64,000 bases of DNA from Anoplopoma fimbria (GCF_027596085.1 NC_072453.1:6753448-6817447), one strand, 5' to 3'. Shown: positions 37,261 through 61,696, counted from the first letter of the stretch. Translations and numbers: made by a program. The notes: a model not told the origin generated them from the letters alone.

Positions 37261-37969
37261 GATGGTTACTGGAAGACGCAAATGAGAAAGCAAGAGATTA
37301 AAACATCAGTCAAAGTCAGTCACCGTCATCAGCACAGGAGCATAAAAAAAACTTTGATTATCTATGTTTGTTTCACACTGAGCAGTAGGACATTAAGAAA
37401 GATAAACATGTTCTAAATTCGCTTTGACTTACAAAACCCTACACGTCCTTGGTGAAGTCCTACAAGCAAAACTATTTCTATATACTTATCATATCAATTA
37501 GTTGAGGATAATACATGGTCTTGGGATAAGTAGAGGTATTCATATGCGTATCTGGTTCTAGAAGTGGTGATTTGCAGCAAGTTAGAACTGATGTTTTGCA
37601 AAATGACCACAGCAAATCTGTACTTGGACACCACATTAGCAAATTCCACTAATTAGATTTATGCTCTTAAGATCTTCAAATGGAAAAGAGCATGAACTGT
37701 ACATCATGCATTTCATCCGAAGCAAAAACAAATCAAGTAAAACCCTTACTTGAATGGAATGCAGTGCAAGGCTGTCTTAGTGATACCATATGACAGCCAA
37801 AACAACTTCAATTGTGTGCAGACATTGGTCGTGGTCGTTGACAGATTTAATTGGCCAGACAATGTTTCATATTAAAGAAATAAAACTGGGATCTCTAGTG
37901 GTGAGAGAAATACAAACTTGTGTATGCTGTAAAAATTGACTGGCAATATATATAAAAAAGGACAGTCAT

Positions 37970-38160
37970 GCATGTCCAAAGATTATGAGCCATATACAGT
38001 ATGCTGAGAATTACTGCTGAACCTCATCAAAACATGTCACACTTGTTTTTCCAACAAGTCACATGTAGATGCATGTCCAAAGATCACTTGCAATATACTG
38101 AAAACAGTCATAGAATCATCAGATCACGTCACATTGGCTTCCAACAAGTCACATGAAGGT
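37970..38160. repeat. diverged tandem duplication, about 100-base unit x2
   Basis: Unit 1 (37970-38070) and unit 2 (38071-38160) both start gcatgtccaaagat and both end with ccaacaagtcacatg plus a few bases. Between them, atacagtatgctgagaa aligns with atatactgaaaac, and aacatgtcacacttg aligns with gatcacgtcacattg. Confidence 0.75.
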
Positions 38161-38616
38161 GCATACCAATACAATACTGAATGCAAAACTGGAAGCATTT
38201 ATGGTGACTCTGTAGAGAGATTAACGGTCCTACTTTGAGGGTATGTTAACCTCAATGTTGCCATTTTACCTCTAGGAAAGGTTGTAATTGGTCAAAGGTA
38301 GACTGAAATCCAAAACAATAGAAACTGAATTGGCTAAAGGGCCTCTTTGACATTTGAGTGAATTTCAATACGTTCTCAGAATACCATTATATATATATTC
38401 ACAACCCATCATGTATACAAGAGGATACCATTCAGGCAATTCAAGATGCCAAACCCAACAAGCTTAGGCTCCATCAGGTTCAACAGGCCAGTCCATTAAC
38501 ATCAGTACTGATCATTTAAACTGGGGCCACTTACCCCATGATGACAAATTAACTTTGCAAGGTTGTCGGAGCAGAGTGGTGTATTATCCTGCCAATATGG
38601 CTGATCTAATGTTATA

Positions 38617-38789
38617 CAGTACCAGTCAAAAGTTTGGACACACCTTCTCATTCAACTACTTTGAAGAATATAAAATATAAAACATATTCTGGTTTGTTGA
38701 GCATTTGTTTGTTTACCACCAAAAAATAAAAATAAAATAAAGAAAAACCATTGAATGAGAAGGTGTGTCCAAACTTTTGACTGGTACTG
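38617..38789. mobile_element. Tc1/mariner MITE, copy 1 (173 bases)
   Basis: Starts cagtaccagtcaaaagtttg and ends with its reverse complement, flanked by TA on both sides (38615-38616, 38790-38791). The inverted ends run about 35-40 bases, and the sequence is a known type of fish Tc1-like end. The inside is AT-rich and has no transposase. It is a shortened relative of copy 2 at 40777-41009, in the opposite orientation. Confidence 0.85.
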
Positions 38790-39807
38790 TACCTGTCCTC
38801 ATCCTCAACAGGTTAGCCTACTTACATAATGCATGTTATTGCATATACAAGTCTACATTACAGGCTTTTGTCTGCACAGCCGATGAGAGATGACAATGAA
38901 TTGGCAGCTACACAAAATCTGAATGAGCACTAACAGCTCCCATCAAAGTGCATTCATGCATTTTGCTCAATTTTTTTTTTGCAAAATCTGAAAAAGATAA
39001 ATAAAGCACCTATAAAAAAAAAAAAAAACGTGAAGCTGGAGCGTGCACATTGAACTGTACATGTGCAGACCTGCACGGACGTGGTTAGGTGACGTTGCTG
39101 TAGAAGAATCACGGATTTTAAAATTTGATCTTGGAGGCTGTGGAGCAAGTGCAGATGCAAATACATCATCATCACAGCAATGGGTAACGTTACAGTGTCT
39201 GCCACCTTACATGACAGTGTCTGCGGGTACGGCGGTGCCATCATTACAGCTGCAAAGGCAAGCAAAGCTGATGACCCTTTAACGTTAGCTAGGCAGCAGA
39301 GGTGGTAGTAGCCTGTGCACACGAGTCACGGGGTATTTAAGATCACCGCCCGAGTACACCTGATACACCTTTTTCCATTCAAACATGCCAAGTTAGCATT
39401 GCTAGCGTGTTAGCTAGCCGCAAGCTGCTCCTGTCAGTGCATGCAAGGAGCTAACGACCCCTTGAACAGACACAACAACGCTAGCAGTCAGACAACACAA
39501 CACGCAAGACGAACACGAAGCCATGCAATTACTACCAAATACTACCAGAAAAAACTAAAAATGACAGTAAAAATGTGTTGGCTAACGTTAGCTAGCATAC
39601 ATGTTACCAACCACTAATTCATCTGGTCCGCAGGCTGTCTTGGAGTTTGTTGATGTGGGGAAGATTTCAGCTTGAATTTGTGGAAAAGAGATGCATTTAA
39701 AGCTGAAAGCTCGTCGACAGGAATAAGAATGACCTCTGCCGCACACCACCGAAGACTGGTCACTACCTGACGACCACTGACAGCATGTAAACTCACGGTG
39801 TCCTCAC

Positions 39808-39900
39808 CTGGTTGTGAGATGTCTTGAGACGTGCAGCAGTATTCCTATTAAGTTGCCTCGAGCATGCGCAGTGGCTCCAACCTCGTTTACGGTCCTGCGT
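39808..39900 (-). other. tbc1d24: candidate first non-coding exon and promoter of tbc1d24
   Basis: A good minus-strand donor (CAACCAG|GTGAGGAC) faces a CpG-bearing stretch with GCATGCGCAG at 39862-39871, an NRF1-like site common in neuronal and housekeeping promoters. The 5' limit of the exon is not visible from sequence, so the end given is approximate. Confidence 0.45.
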
Positions 39901-39951
39901 CTGTGCGTGTGCTGCTGGAAGCTGCATTGAGGGGCTCAGGTGGGCTGGTTA

Positions 39952-39985
39952 CATATATATATATTTATATATATATATATATATA
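39952..39985. repeat. (TA)n microsatellite
   Basis: TA repeat with one interruption (atttat), about 50 bases upstream of the presumed tbc1d24 first exon. Confidence 0.85.
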
Positions 39986-40776
39986 CTGTTTACTGACACT
40001 TTCTGTGTACGTTCTGGTTAATTCACAATAACTCCTCTTAGAAAACATTTTGATCAAATTAAAGAGAGTGAATGAATAAAAAACAGCCAGAACAACAACA
40101 AATATGCATTAGCTAGTCCTTATGTGCTCTATATATGTCAACTAGGCCTACTTATATTCAACTCATATAACACACACATTTCCATAGACTTCCATAACAT
40201 ATACTTGAGCTTTATAGGAATGCCACAAACAACCATTAGTATGATAATAAGCGCATGTTCTTTACTTCTAGAGGTCAATTTACACTATTGTGACCATGAA
40301 GAGGTTGCATGGCAGATCACAGTATCTGATTTTTCTTGTTTACGTGCAGACTTGCTCCGTCACATAAGTGATGGCACTGAGACAGCCAGGAAGTACCCTA
40401 GCAAGGGCAACAAACCCGGCCTTTGTACTCAAAGCAACCGGCAAAACACGACCGCCCAACACATGACAGTTATTATTGATAATTTAATTGTGGAACCATC
40501 ATTGGCTTCCAGAACAACTTGTTGTCCGGCCCTGTCTTGTCCCTCTTAAACACAGCTGATGTCTTTAATGTCCTCATTTACGGTGACCTTCTTAGTATTA
40601 GAATGGAGAAGACAGAATGTGCCTTATATGCTTATGTATGATAGAGATGTGCGAGTAATCTTTCAGTCTTAGCCAAAGATTTAGCAGCATTTGGCCGGAA
40701 GCTGGAGTTACTTTCCCACCCAAAATATTACAAGAGAAATTCATCCACATCTCAGCATCCATTACACAATAGTATA

Positions 40777-41009
40777 CAGTACCAGTCAAAAGTTTGGACA
40801 CACCTTCTCATTCAATGGTTTTTCTTTATTTTTATTTTTATTTTTTTCTACATTGTAGATTAATATTGAAGACATCCAAACTATGAAGGAACACATATGG
40901 AATTATGTGGTAAACAAACAAATGCTCAACAAACCAGAATATGTTTTATATTTTAGATTCTTCAAAGTAGTTGAATGAGAAGGTGTGTCCAAACTTTTGA
41001 CTGGTACTG
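40777..41009. mobile_element. Tc1/mariner MITE, copy 2 (233 bases)
   Basis: Same inverted ends as copy 1 (cagtaccagtcaaaagtttg at the left) and TA duplications at 40775-40776 and 41010-41011. It keeps an internal block of about 60 bases (tctacattgtagattaatat onward) missing from copy 1. The stretch ggtaaacaaacaaatgctca matches copy 1 only after reverse complementing, so the two lie in opposite orientation. Confidence 0.88.
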
Positions 41010-41396
41010 TACTTCTTTATTAAATTTAATTGAGTCTTGTCTTTAAGATTCACAAGTTCATCATACCTCTGACTGCTCTAAACAGCTTGTGTTAATCCAT
41101 TTGTCGCCGAAGTGGGTTAGAAAGACGAGAGCAGCAACCATGTCACATGATGATCTGCAGGAACACCATATCATTATGATGATTTCACATTTCAGTTGTC
41201 TACACAGCTCAAAACATAAAACATATATAGTAACTCCAAAATGCATGTGTTTTGTGTTTTATGTGAAATTGGTGTGTTCATGCTCTTGTTGGTGTGTACT
41301 GTATTTGTGAGTAATTATGAGGGAAATTGAGGAAAGATCTTGGTATCAGGAAAAAAACATGAGTGAGTATGAGGGATCATCAGCGAGTGTGTGTGT

Positions 41397-41401
<5 letters not shown>

Positions 41402-41429
<28 letters not shown>
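41402..41429. repeat. (GA)n microsatellite
   Basis: About 13 GA units. Confidence 0.85.
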
Positions 41430-41433
<4 letters not shown>

Positions 41434-41663
41434 GGGTGTAAAGCCAGTAAGCTATTAGCTCCAAGCTTATGGAGGTTTATGCGCATCAAATCGTGCCGCT
41501 GCCACACACTGCGTGACATCACTCCAGTAACCCCTCCCCTTCCTCCTATCTCTCATGGTCATGCTAGTGCACACATGCACATGGTTTATGCTTTTAGATG
41601 CTTGTTTAAGAAAGGAGATGCACTTATGACTTCTGGTGACTAGTAGTTCTCTTGAATACCTAT

Positions 41664-41737
41664 GTTGAATACACTTATTGTAAGTCGCTTTGGATAAAAG
41701 CGTCTGCTGAATGACTGTAATGTAATGTAATGTAATG
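41664..41737 (+). repeat. fish SINE/LINE 3' tail with (TGTAA)n
   Basis: Contains gtaagtcgctttggataaaa followed by gcgtctgctgaatgactg and then four tgtaa units. This 3' tail is very common in teleost SINEs and their partner LINEs. Only the tail is confidently seen here. Confidence 0.75.
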
Positions 41738-42555
41738 CACAGTGGCATAGATGTGCATATATTTGTTTATACCCACAATCTAAAAACAAATTCTATGAAT
41801 AACACATAAGACAACACAAGACCAGGATCTGAAACACTGATTTCATATCAGCCCTAGCCTGGAAGATCTGACCAATCCTGTTAAATTAGATTAAGAATTA
41901 GACCAGATAGTCCAGTTGTATCCTGTAAACATACACTTTAAGAACAGGGTTTTTTCGCCAAACAACTTATTAAAGCTGGTAAACATACAATGACGTTTGA
42001 TAATTGAATAGTGCTCACACAGAACTGTTCAAGTTGCACTGTGCAGCTATAAAGCCTAAATAAAGGTTTATCCAAAAACAACTGGATGGATACTAATGGT
42101 GCTAATCATTGAAGCTAGTAAGAAATATATGATAACCCTTAACAGCTTTTCAAATGTGAGGATTTTCTATGCTCCTATCATTTTGAATTGATTGAGTATC
42201 TTTTTTTTTTTTTTTTACTGTTTGTCAGAGAAAGTAAAAAGTAAAAATTGACATCGACAGACAAGAAATAGGCAAACAAAATGTGATGGGCGTGGCTTAT
42301 GTCAGAGTAATTGATAAGATTTGTTATAAAACATAATCAAGAGATAATCAATAATTATAATAATCTTAGAATTAGACCTCTTGCAGTCATAGATCCCAGT
42401 ATGAGCTGTAGAGTCCAATTTTAGCCAGTAGACTTTCTGCAGCTTCCCCTCAGCAGGTTTTAACCTCAACTGACGCTGGTGCTGTCAGCCAATCAAGGTT
42501 AAAGTTGTGGCTGCTTACGCATTGAAGCGAGGTAGGTGTGGCATCCGGTGTTCAT

Positions 42556-42587
42556 GGCCTTCTAATTGGAAGGCCAATTAGAAGGCC
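42556..42587. repeat. perfect inverted repeat, 14-base arms, 4-base loop
   Basis: ggccttctaattgg, loop aagg, then ccaattagaaggcc. Every arm base pairs. No T-run follows and no gene end is nearby, so it is not called a terminator. Confidence 0.9.
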
Positions 42588-45500
42588 ACTCCTTGTTCTG
42601 TATCATCGCTGTATGTCAGCTGATTCAGTGACACAGTGCCCCATCTGTCTTTATCCAAACGGGATGTTGTTAATAAGTTAAGTGGTGTGGAAACTTTTGT
42701 CCGGCTGTCTCGCACTGTGACTGCAGTCCTCCCCATTACTGTTGCGTGTTCATTCTCATGATCATCCTTTTTATTAGTCAAATTTAAATAGCTCACAATA
42801 ACATTTTTTTTCTCTCATTTTTTTTCTTTTTTGTATTCAATGTAGAGTTAATTTGATTTGAGTTCCCAGTTGGATATTCTTCAGTTGAAAACATTTGTGT
42901 TAAGCTCTATTTCCTCTATTTCTCTGCAAGAACACCTTGGCACTATGGCGCCCTCCTCAGGTACCTGGGAGACTCTGATCTGTGGTCAATCTGTGTGGCA
43001 TTTCCACTTGTGCAACTTGTGTGTGATTAAATAAACCAGCATTGTGACTCAGTAAAACACACTTGTCTTTCAAAAATGCGATTATTATTGTTTTTCTTTT
43101 ACACATATTTATTCAAGCACTGACAATCACATTGAACCCTCCAAAGAAATACATTGCTTGTCTGAAATACATTAATTGTGACAACTGTCTTACCACACAG
43201 TAAATCAGAATTACATCTTAACTTAACTTTAATTGTTTTCTATAAAGTTTCCACTGGGTATTTTCTAGGATCCATTATTATGCTAGCTATTGTTCCTATC
43301 ATTACATTTGTACTGTCTTTTGTCCGTATTGTGTCACTTAGTGCCAGAGGTTTGCACTATTTGAGCTATTTAAATGAGCTCCCTGCTTGAGTATCAATTC
43401 ACAAGCAAGGCTTAAGTCTAGCCAGCGCCACTGAAAGAAACTGTGTCACCCAATAGCGTGGGCTCCATTGTATCTGTGAAAGGCCTAAGCAGCACTCTGG
43501 CTATTGTTTTCTTTAAAGGGGAGTCATGTTACCTTGACAACCCGAGGATGGCTACCCATAGGTCCTGAGCCAGAGAAAAGGCACGGCCAGAGAAGGAGGG
43601 AAAGAAAGCGAAAAGAGACAAAAAAGGAGGCAAGATACTTCCCAGCCCTTACTTTACTTATCCTTTTTTTTTTTATTTGTGTGTTTTGAAAACAGGCCCA
43701 ATGGTCTCCAGTGGGTTGGGACGGAGACCAAAGGAGGTGAGGATGTGTGTTTCTGTGTGGGGTTGTCCATGTGCTGGTTTGTTTTGTAAATTGAGCTGTT
43801 GTCATCTCTTTATCTGTCTCACATTGACACGCAACAGCAGTTGGGTTTTGCTTAGGTTCAGTATTTCTCTCAGAATTTTAATAAACATGTTTAACACACG
43901 CGCGCTGGCAATAACATTACTTTAAATGTATTTATGCCTTTAAACTTAATCAATAATGTGAAAGTGTGACCATTCATTTTTAATATTAAGAAACTGGTAA
44001 AATAGATATCTGCACACTTTAGTCTATGCAGAGAACACTATATTTTAGCTTTCAGTCTATAGGACCTTCATCAGAGCATACAGGGTTCAACTCCTGATAC
44101 TTCCAGCACCTTGTTTAAGATAAAGCCAGGTGAAGCAGTGTTTATCCTGCAATATAAATAAACTACAATGGTTCTTTTCTGCTTGAATACAAATATGAAT
44201 GTTGAAAATGAAATTGCAGCAATATCAATTAGCATTTTCTTTGTTCTAGGCATACCTATACATTCATTACTAAGCATTTTGAACTTACTGGGATTTGCAA
44301 TGTCCTTGTTTTGACAGTGAGATCCAGTATCCTGAAAACAGAGGGCCATGCATGTTGCACTGCGGCCACGCAGGTAAGGCTAAGCAGCGTATGATCGTAT
44401 AGTAAAAGTGTACAGTAGAAAGAAACTGAAGCATCACGCCTCATCCATGCTGACCTCGGGAGTGTGCTTACTTTAGTTGGCTGAAAGCTGAAATTGTCTC
44501 ATTTTGAAAGCTGATTGTTCTGAGTGGTACCTCACTGTGAATGTTAAGCTCATTGATTAAGCCCATACCCGATGAGTAATTGATTATATGTGTAATCTCC
44601 CTTTTACATGGAGCTGGAGATCACTTACAGTAGATATCCAACTTTCACAAGATATTTTGTTTTATCATGTTCCCCTCTGTGCAACTTTACAGCTCTGCTT
44701 CTTTTTCATTCTGTATATGCCCTCACCCAAAGTGATGAGTGCTCTGACAGCTTTGATGAAATGCATTATGAAAGAATGAAATGGAAATAATTAGTTTGGA
44801 TCTGAATCTGGAGCTTTATAGGCAGTAGAATGGACTCTGCTTGTACATGTACTCGAGCTTGGCTACGCCGTGTTCATTTGGTCATGGGTTGGTGGGTGTA
44901 TTGGCCGGATGAAAGTAAGAGAGCCATGGCTTCTCTCTCTGGCCCAGTTAAACTGACGCTGGGAGCCCATGTGAGCAGCGAGCAGATACATGCTACGATG
45001 GCACGTCACGCTTCAGATATTTGCTTTGACACACCAGAGTCCTCACGTGAAGTCATGGAACAATTTAGTCCTCCACATTCTCAAGGTATTTGGCAAAAGG
45101 CAAAGTCAGGCTGTAAGTTTTTATTACATCAGGTCCGCTCTTAAAATCAAATATGTAAAGTTACACAGAGATTTAACTGGTGGGTAATTACACATTATAT
45201 TAAAGGCAGGGCTTTTATTTCATGTCCATGTAAACAATGACATATCTGGAGTTGTTTTTCTATATTTAATAATGGTGAGTCTGTGCTTATAAAAAAGAAG
45301 ATGCATAAGTTTGGGCATGTACAAGGATTGTAGCTCAACACATTTGAGAAAAAAAAATTTATTCATTAAAAAATATTGAGTGAGCTGTAGCTTGTAGCTT
45401 TAGTTAGTTAAAAGTGATGGATACAGTTTTGAAATTGTTTGCTTAAAGTAATAGCTAAATGCTTGAAACTTTAAGCTTCTGCCACTCCAAAGTAGGAATA

Positions 45501-45668
45501 CGAATGCAAACTTTACCAAACCAGCCTAAATATTGACAGTTCAATTACATAAAGTATATTGTAACAAAATCCTGTTATAAATCTTGTTATCTTGATTCAT
45601 GGGGTACCTGAGTTTGTCAGACAAATAAAGTCATGAACAACTGATGTACTGTGTGCTGTTTTCTGCAG

Positions 45669-56449
<10,781 letters not shown>

Positions 56450-58764
56450 ACAACTCAGGAAATAGCGGCAGGGTAACAGGAAAAAGCTTATATGATAGAG
56501 ACAGCACCAAAGAGCAATGCAAACTGTACGGGTGAAGAATAGTTCTTGACCAAAGAGAGCCAGCTATCCCGCCAATGCTACTGAAAGCTTTGTGGTCTTG
56601 TTTGTTGATCTCAAGCCGAGGTTGAAAGATAGTAGATATATCTGGATTTTATTAACATACAACATTGATATGAGTTGAAAATCAACCATTTTCAGTGCCC
56701 CAGTAATCTGAATCATCACAGTCAGCATCACTGGCATTCATTATGTTATGCCAAGTGGGTAAAGTTTACTTATGTGAATTCTCAAATATGGCTTGGTGCG
56801 TCCACTTTCTAGATTTGTCCATTGCCATTGTTATGGACAAGAATTTTGTTTACGACAGTCATTACTCAGGAATGAAAAAAAAAAAAAAAAAAGATGGTTA
56901 TTTCACAAGTGTTTAAGGATGATGAATTCAAGGCCTGGTGTCTTGTGTTGCACAATAATACCCCTCTTGTTTTTGTAGCTTTTCCTTGATCCCTTAAGCA
57001 AACAGTCTTTGAAGTATGGAGGCAAGCCGCACTTTAGGGGAAAAAGTGTTTAGTTGTATTTAAATTAATATAAATGTGAAGTGCCGCTTACGACTCTAAA
57101 GCTATTCAATTCTTCTCTCCTGCTCGAGATTATTCACAGTTCAGTGTTCTTTAATGTGATGTTGGATACGTTTCTAATCATTAATTTGCTTACAGTAATG
57201 AATCACGCCGGTCAGCGTTGCATGGGATTACCACTCATGTAACCCCTCAATTCTTTGCTGGCTGCAAATGTTAGCCCAGGCCTCGTAGGAGAGCGGGTGA
57301 CAGCCTAAGTGATGAGGCTCATTATCCGAGTGAATCATGGATAACCTCTGGATGCCTTTGGGAGGTCACAGCCATATGACCATGATTATACTGTCATATA
57401 AACCATTGGTTCCCAACCATCTCTGACTTATAGGAACCCCCCTCAGCTCTGTTTAAATCCATGCCCCCCCACCCCCCGTAAAGGCAGAACCTGATTGTTT
57501 ATCTTTCAAAAACATATTTTGCGTCATTAGGACCAGGGGAAAAAAAGTCACTGAAGGCAGGATTAATTATGTTTTCTCGACTTATTTTACTAGAAATGAT
57601 GATTTTGATCATAACAGATGACTCAGTTCTTGCATTTGCGCCAATATTATTCCTTGACTGCCTCATAACCTACCGATATTTAAAGCCTCCCTCAAGGGCA
57701 TTTTTTTGCACCCTTGGTTGAAATGAACAAAACTGGAAACTTAACATACAGTATATAGACCGGTTTGGCTGAATGACACACGCAAAGAGAGGTTTTAAGC
57801 TTGAACGTTTCTATTTCACAAACCTCAAATAGTCAGACAGACTTAACCCATCATCCTTTCCTGCAAAACAGCTTGTGAAAGAAACAAATGATAACAACTA
57901 AAGGCTAAACTACAGCCCACAGACAGTTTTGTAAGTGATGGGGTGCTGGATTTACATGGTGCAGCTGTTAGCAAAGATTGCTCCAACAATGGCAACACGC
58001 TGCTGTATTGAAAATTGTGAGGTTTTTCTTGGAAAGGACACACTCATGAATGTTCATTTTCAGAGCAAGAGACCTTTTCCGCCCCGATACACTTCATGTG
58101 ACCAGAACATATTGTCACTCAGGGATCAGACCGCTCAGGGTTGCGATGACAGGACTGGTTGACATTGTGAGTAACTAGTAAATGCATGTGAAATGATCCA
58201 CAAAAACAACATTTGTGATTACTATGGTGGACTCCAGTGAATTCATTTGGACCTGTCAAATATGACTTTTGCTTAATTAGCTGAGCGGTCCAAAGATGAT
58301 GGAAATTAACTTGTGTTCATGTCGAAATGTTATGTGGATTAAAGGAAAATAAAAGTTGCTTTTGACTCACAGGGACGTCTCTGAAGCTAATTTATGGAAA
58401 ATTATGTGTAATTTCTGGATGAGTCATGTTAAATCATATCAGTTACATGTGTTATGGCATATAAAAGCTGTCACTCATCTCCCAGGGGGCTGATAGCAGA
58501 AGGTTCAAACTAAGGTTTCGAAAACAGCACCAAGTAGATATGGAGCAAACGCGTAGATGTGGACAGTCTAAGGTTTCATTGTTCCACGCGGCTACTACTG
58601 ACATCATATTGAATGAGACTGCATGGGAGAGAAAAACTGACAAAGCCCACATGTTTGCCAGAAACCCATTTGACAGATCAACTGATTCCTAAACATATTG
58701 TTATTTCAGATAAATGAAAAAGTTCACAGCCACTTATGCAAAGTAGTGCTTTAGATAAATACTA

Positions 58765-58935
58765 ACTCTAGCATGGAAACATGCTACAGTTAGTGTTTAG
58801 CACACAACGACAATGCTAACATGCTAACAATCAGCAGGTATAATGTTTACAATGTTCACCATCTTATTTTAGTTTTATTTTAGCATGCTTACATTTAGCA
58901 GCACAAAGTGCAGCTGAAATTATTGAGAATTAAAC
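58765..58935. repeat. teleost dispersed repeat (atgctaacatgctaac type)
   Basis: Holds aatgctaacatgctaacaat, later tagcatgcttacatttagca and gcacaaagtgcagctgaa, an arrangement frequent in fish genomes. The assignment is from memory of the pattern. Confidence 0.5.
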
Positions 58936-61696
58936 CAGAGTAGCCTATTTGTTGGCATATTGATGATATTTACATTATAGAGGAAAAGTGAGGGGATAAC
59001 CAAAGTGATTCCGGTTCATCCCAAGGGGGACATGAATGTCTACACAAAAGGTGCTGAGTTCTTTCAGTCTGGACCATGCCACTAGCATGGTTAAGAAGAA
59101 ATAGCGCCTGCAGCATGCCACCTCTGCACGTTGAAATAACGATTAGATGGTTAGAAAGTAAGGGATGATTGATGGAGGAGAAAAACAATCTAAACCCTTG
59201 AGAAAACCAATAGAGGAAACATGAACCTGTATCGGTCAGCCAGACATCGTGGAACGTTCATGCTCCAATAGAGGTTCAATAATGTTTGTCCGAGTGCTTT
59301 TTAGTTTTACATCAGAGACACGAAACTATTTTGGCCACATAGGGACTCTTTCTCCTATACCTTTTAACTGTGGAATGTGGTGGCAAACTAAACTTCACTG
59401 CCAAGAAAAATGAGAGATCTTATAGACGAAAGCGATACAGGAGAGTTTCACTTAAATTCAAACTTTCAACTTGTGTCATGTCTGTCATTTTATATGAAAG
59501 ATGAAGATTTATTATGAGACAAATCATGGTATTGAGAAGTGAGATAACTGTTTACATATCTTTTCAGACTTAATTGCTATTTCACATACGTAATAAACTT
59601 ACAAGTTAGAATGACAAAGCACAAAAATAGCTTAAATTTAGTCTAAATGTTTGCCCCGTGACAGGTTCAACTTCAAGTTACATAGCAGAGGAATTATAGA
59701 CATCTGGGTCTGTTTCTTATGAGGGCTACTGGAACATTTTGTAACCACCAACATTTATACTTATTGCTGTATTTTATTTTCTCGACTGTTTACTATCAAT
59801 CACACTGTTTATACAGGATCTTCAAGTGTTTCCCAATGTACTTCAGATCGAGTGAATGCCCCCTTTTTCTCATTTTATTTGGTCTCCTGCCCGCTTTTTT
59901 CTTTCTGAGGAACTTTTCTTCACATTCCTTTTACTTTGACTCATGTCTCCCCTCTCTTACTTGATTTGTATCCATGCTATGGTAATAAATATTGATAGGA
60001 TGACTGATCAAATCGGTTTTGAGCTTAAAAGATTCCATATAAAAAAATATTGGCGACAAGAAGAAGGGATAATCTGGTTTTAACAATTCCTTTCGCCAAT
60101 ATCAGATGTTATGTACTATAGCAAATTAATTTAATAACTTTTTTAAAAGGTCATGTACAGATGGATGGGAGCAGTGACAAATTGGCTTAAAATATAAGGG
60201 ACGTTTTAGTTTAGTTCTCTGCATATTGTTGGATTACCTCCAGTATGATGATTTGTAACTGAAAGGGGCCAAATATTTTTTAGGAAATTATGTTTTAGCC
60301 CATATGTCTTTAGGAACCTCTTTGCCTCTCCAGCTTTGTTGATTTGCAACAGCAGGTTGTTCCCTAAAGGGGGCAGTGTGGTCAAGCTAAACCAGCTGGA
60401 ATTGGACTAAGTCAGAGCATCGGCAAAACCTCAGCAACATGCTCAAGCTGACAGAGATGAGAACAGGGAAAGATAAACAATAAACATCCAAGGTATAAGT
60501 GATTTTTTCCATGTCAGAGAAGATAGAGAGTTAAAGGGGGACAGAAGTGTAGTAGATGTGTTTGAAAAAATGGAGACACTTCCAGTCTTCTCTACAGGTA
60601 GGTCTCAGTTCCGTCACTTGCGCATGGGGGGCTAAGGGGGGAGAGAGCAGCTAAACTACCATAAGAAAGCAGCTGCTTTTATTGAAACCTGTTATTGGCG
60701 TGCCAAGATTACACTGAACAACAACAACCCTCTCTCCTGGAAGCCAATAAAACGCCGACAACAAACACTTGGCTTGCCTACAGCGCTGTTAGAAGCCACA
60801 GAGGTTGGCCTTAATGATACTTGGTAACTATTACATACTATTAAACTTAAGGACTAAAAGAGGAAGAGAACGGGAGAGAGAGAGAAGAGGGAGTGGAGCA
60901 ACAGGGATTCGTTATTGTAGGTAGCTGACTCATTGTTGGGCAACCTTACAGCGATGCTCTGCTCTGGTGTGCGTGTGTATAGACTGTGTGGAAGGTAGTT
61001 TGACTGTTGAATGAAAATGTGTGTTTTTGTGTCTGCCTAGAGACAGATAAAATAGTTCCCTGCCTGATCTGCCGTTACATCCATCAGCAACACACACTAC
61101 AGGCCAGAGAGCTGTTGTGTATGCTTGAGTGGTCGGGGCAGGGCAAGGGCCTTTTTTCCGTGATCTCCCCCAAACGTCTCGTGTCAGTATTCCAGCAATC
61201 TCACCACACCTGAGTAACTCTGAGGCAGACGTGATCCGGTCCACTTCTCGGTTGCCTCTAAGTGTGTGTGTGTATGTCCACATAGCTGCTAATCCCATTG
61301 TCTTTATGTATGTATTCAACTGAGAGCATTTTATGACCTCTTGGGGACAGGAGAGGTCATCGGTGCAGACTGAGCTCTAAGAAACAGCAGCCACAAGATA
61401 AAACATGATATCTGAAGTCATTTCTAAACGTGCCGCAAAATTAAAGCAGAAAACTGTCAAAAAATGAAGCAGGTTATGTTTGATTCTATGCAGCTGACCG
61501 ATTTTGGGAGAAAAGCTTGGGAGAGGTAAGGAAATCTTCTCTCGTTTTGTGCTAAACAGATCCGTACCTTCTTCTTAGGCAACAGAGGTGTAAGTTGTGA
61601 AGAAACACAGAGCTAAGAAAGCCCTTGTCATCTTTCATCCTACACCTCTGAATTGCCTTCATTTTCTAGGGGGCCCATAAATTGCCTCTTATTGTC

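Larger units (their letters stand above)
37269..39807 (-). other. tbc1d24: 5' UTR intron of tbc1d24
   Basis: Inferred intron between the candidate first non-coding exon (donor GTGAGGA read on minus, 39801-39807) and the acceptor beside 37268 (gcgtcttccag). It contains a tandem duplication (37970-38160), a Tc1-type MITE (38617-38789) and no supported gene. Confidence 0.5.
41010..45668. other. interval between tbc1d24 5' end and the first recognised exon of the glycosyltransferase
   Basis: About 4.7 kb. It should contain the promoter and first exon(s) of the plus-strand glycosyltransferase gene, which I could not locate: the start exon must end at phase 1 to join 45669. Present are a (GA)n run, a SINE-type tail, a 14-base-arm hairpin and AT-rich DNA. 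Open frames here lack recognisable domains. Confidence 0.4.

Noticed and set aside
43504..43925. Short overlapping frames near 43.5-43.9 kb as the missing first exon of the glycosyltransferase
   Set aside because: None has a membrane-anchor start joined to a phase-1 donor, so I could not justify any of them.
60840..61330. 129-codon minus-strand frame and partners
   Set aside because: Low-complexity, no splice support, both strands open over the same stretch; likely chance.
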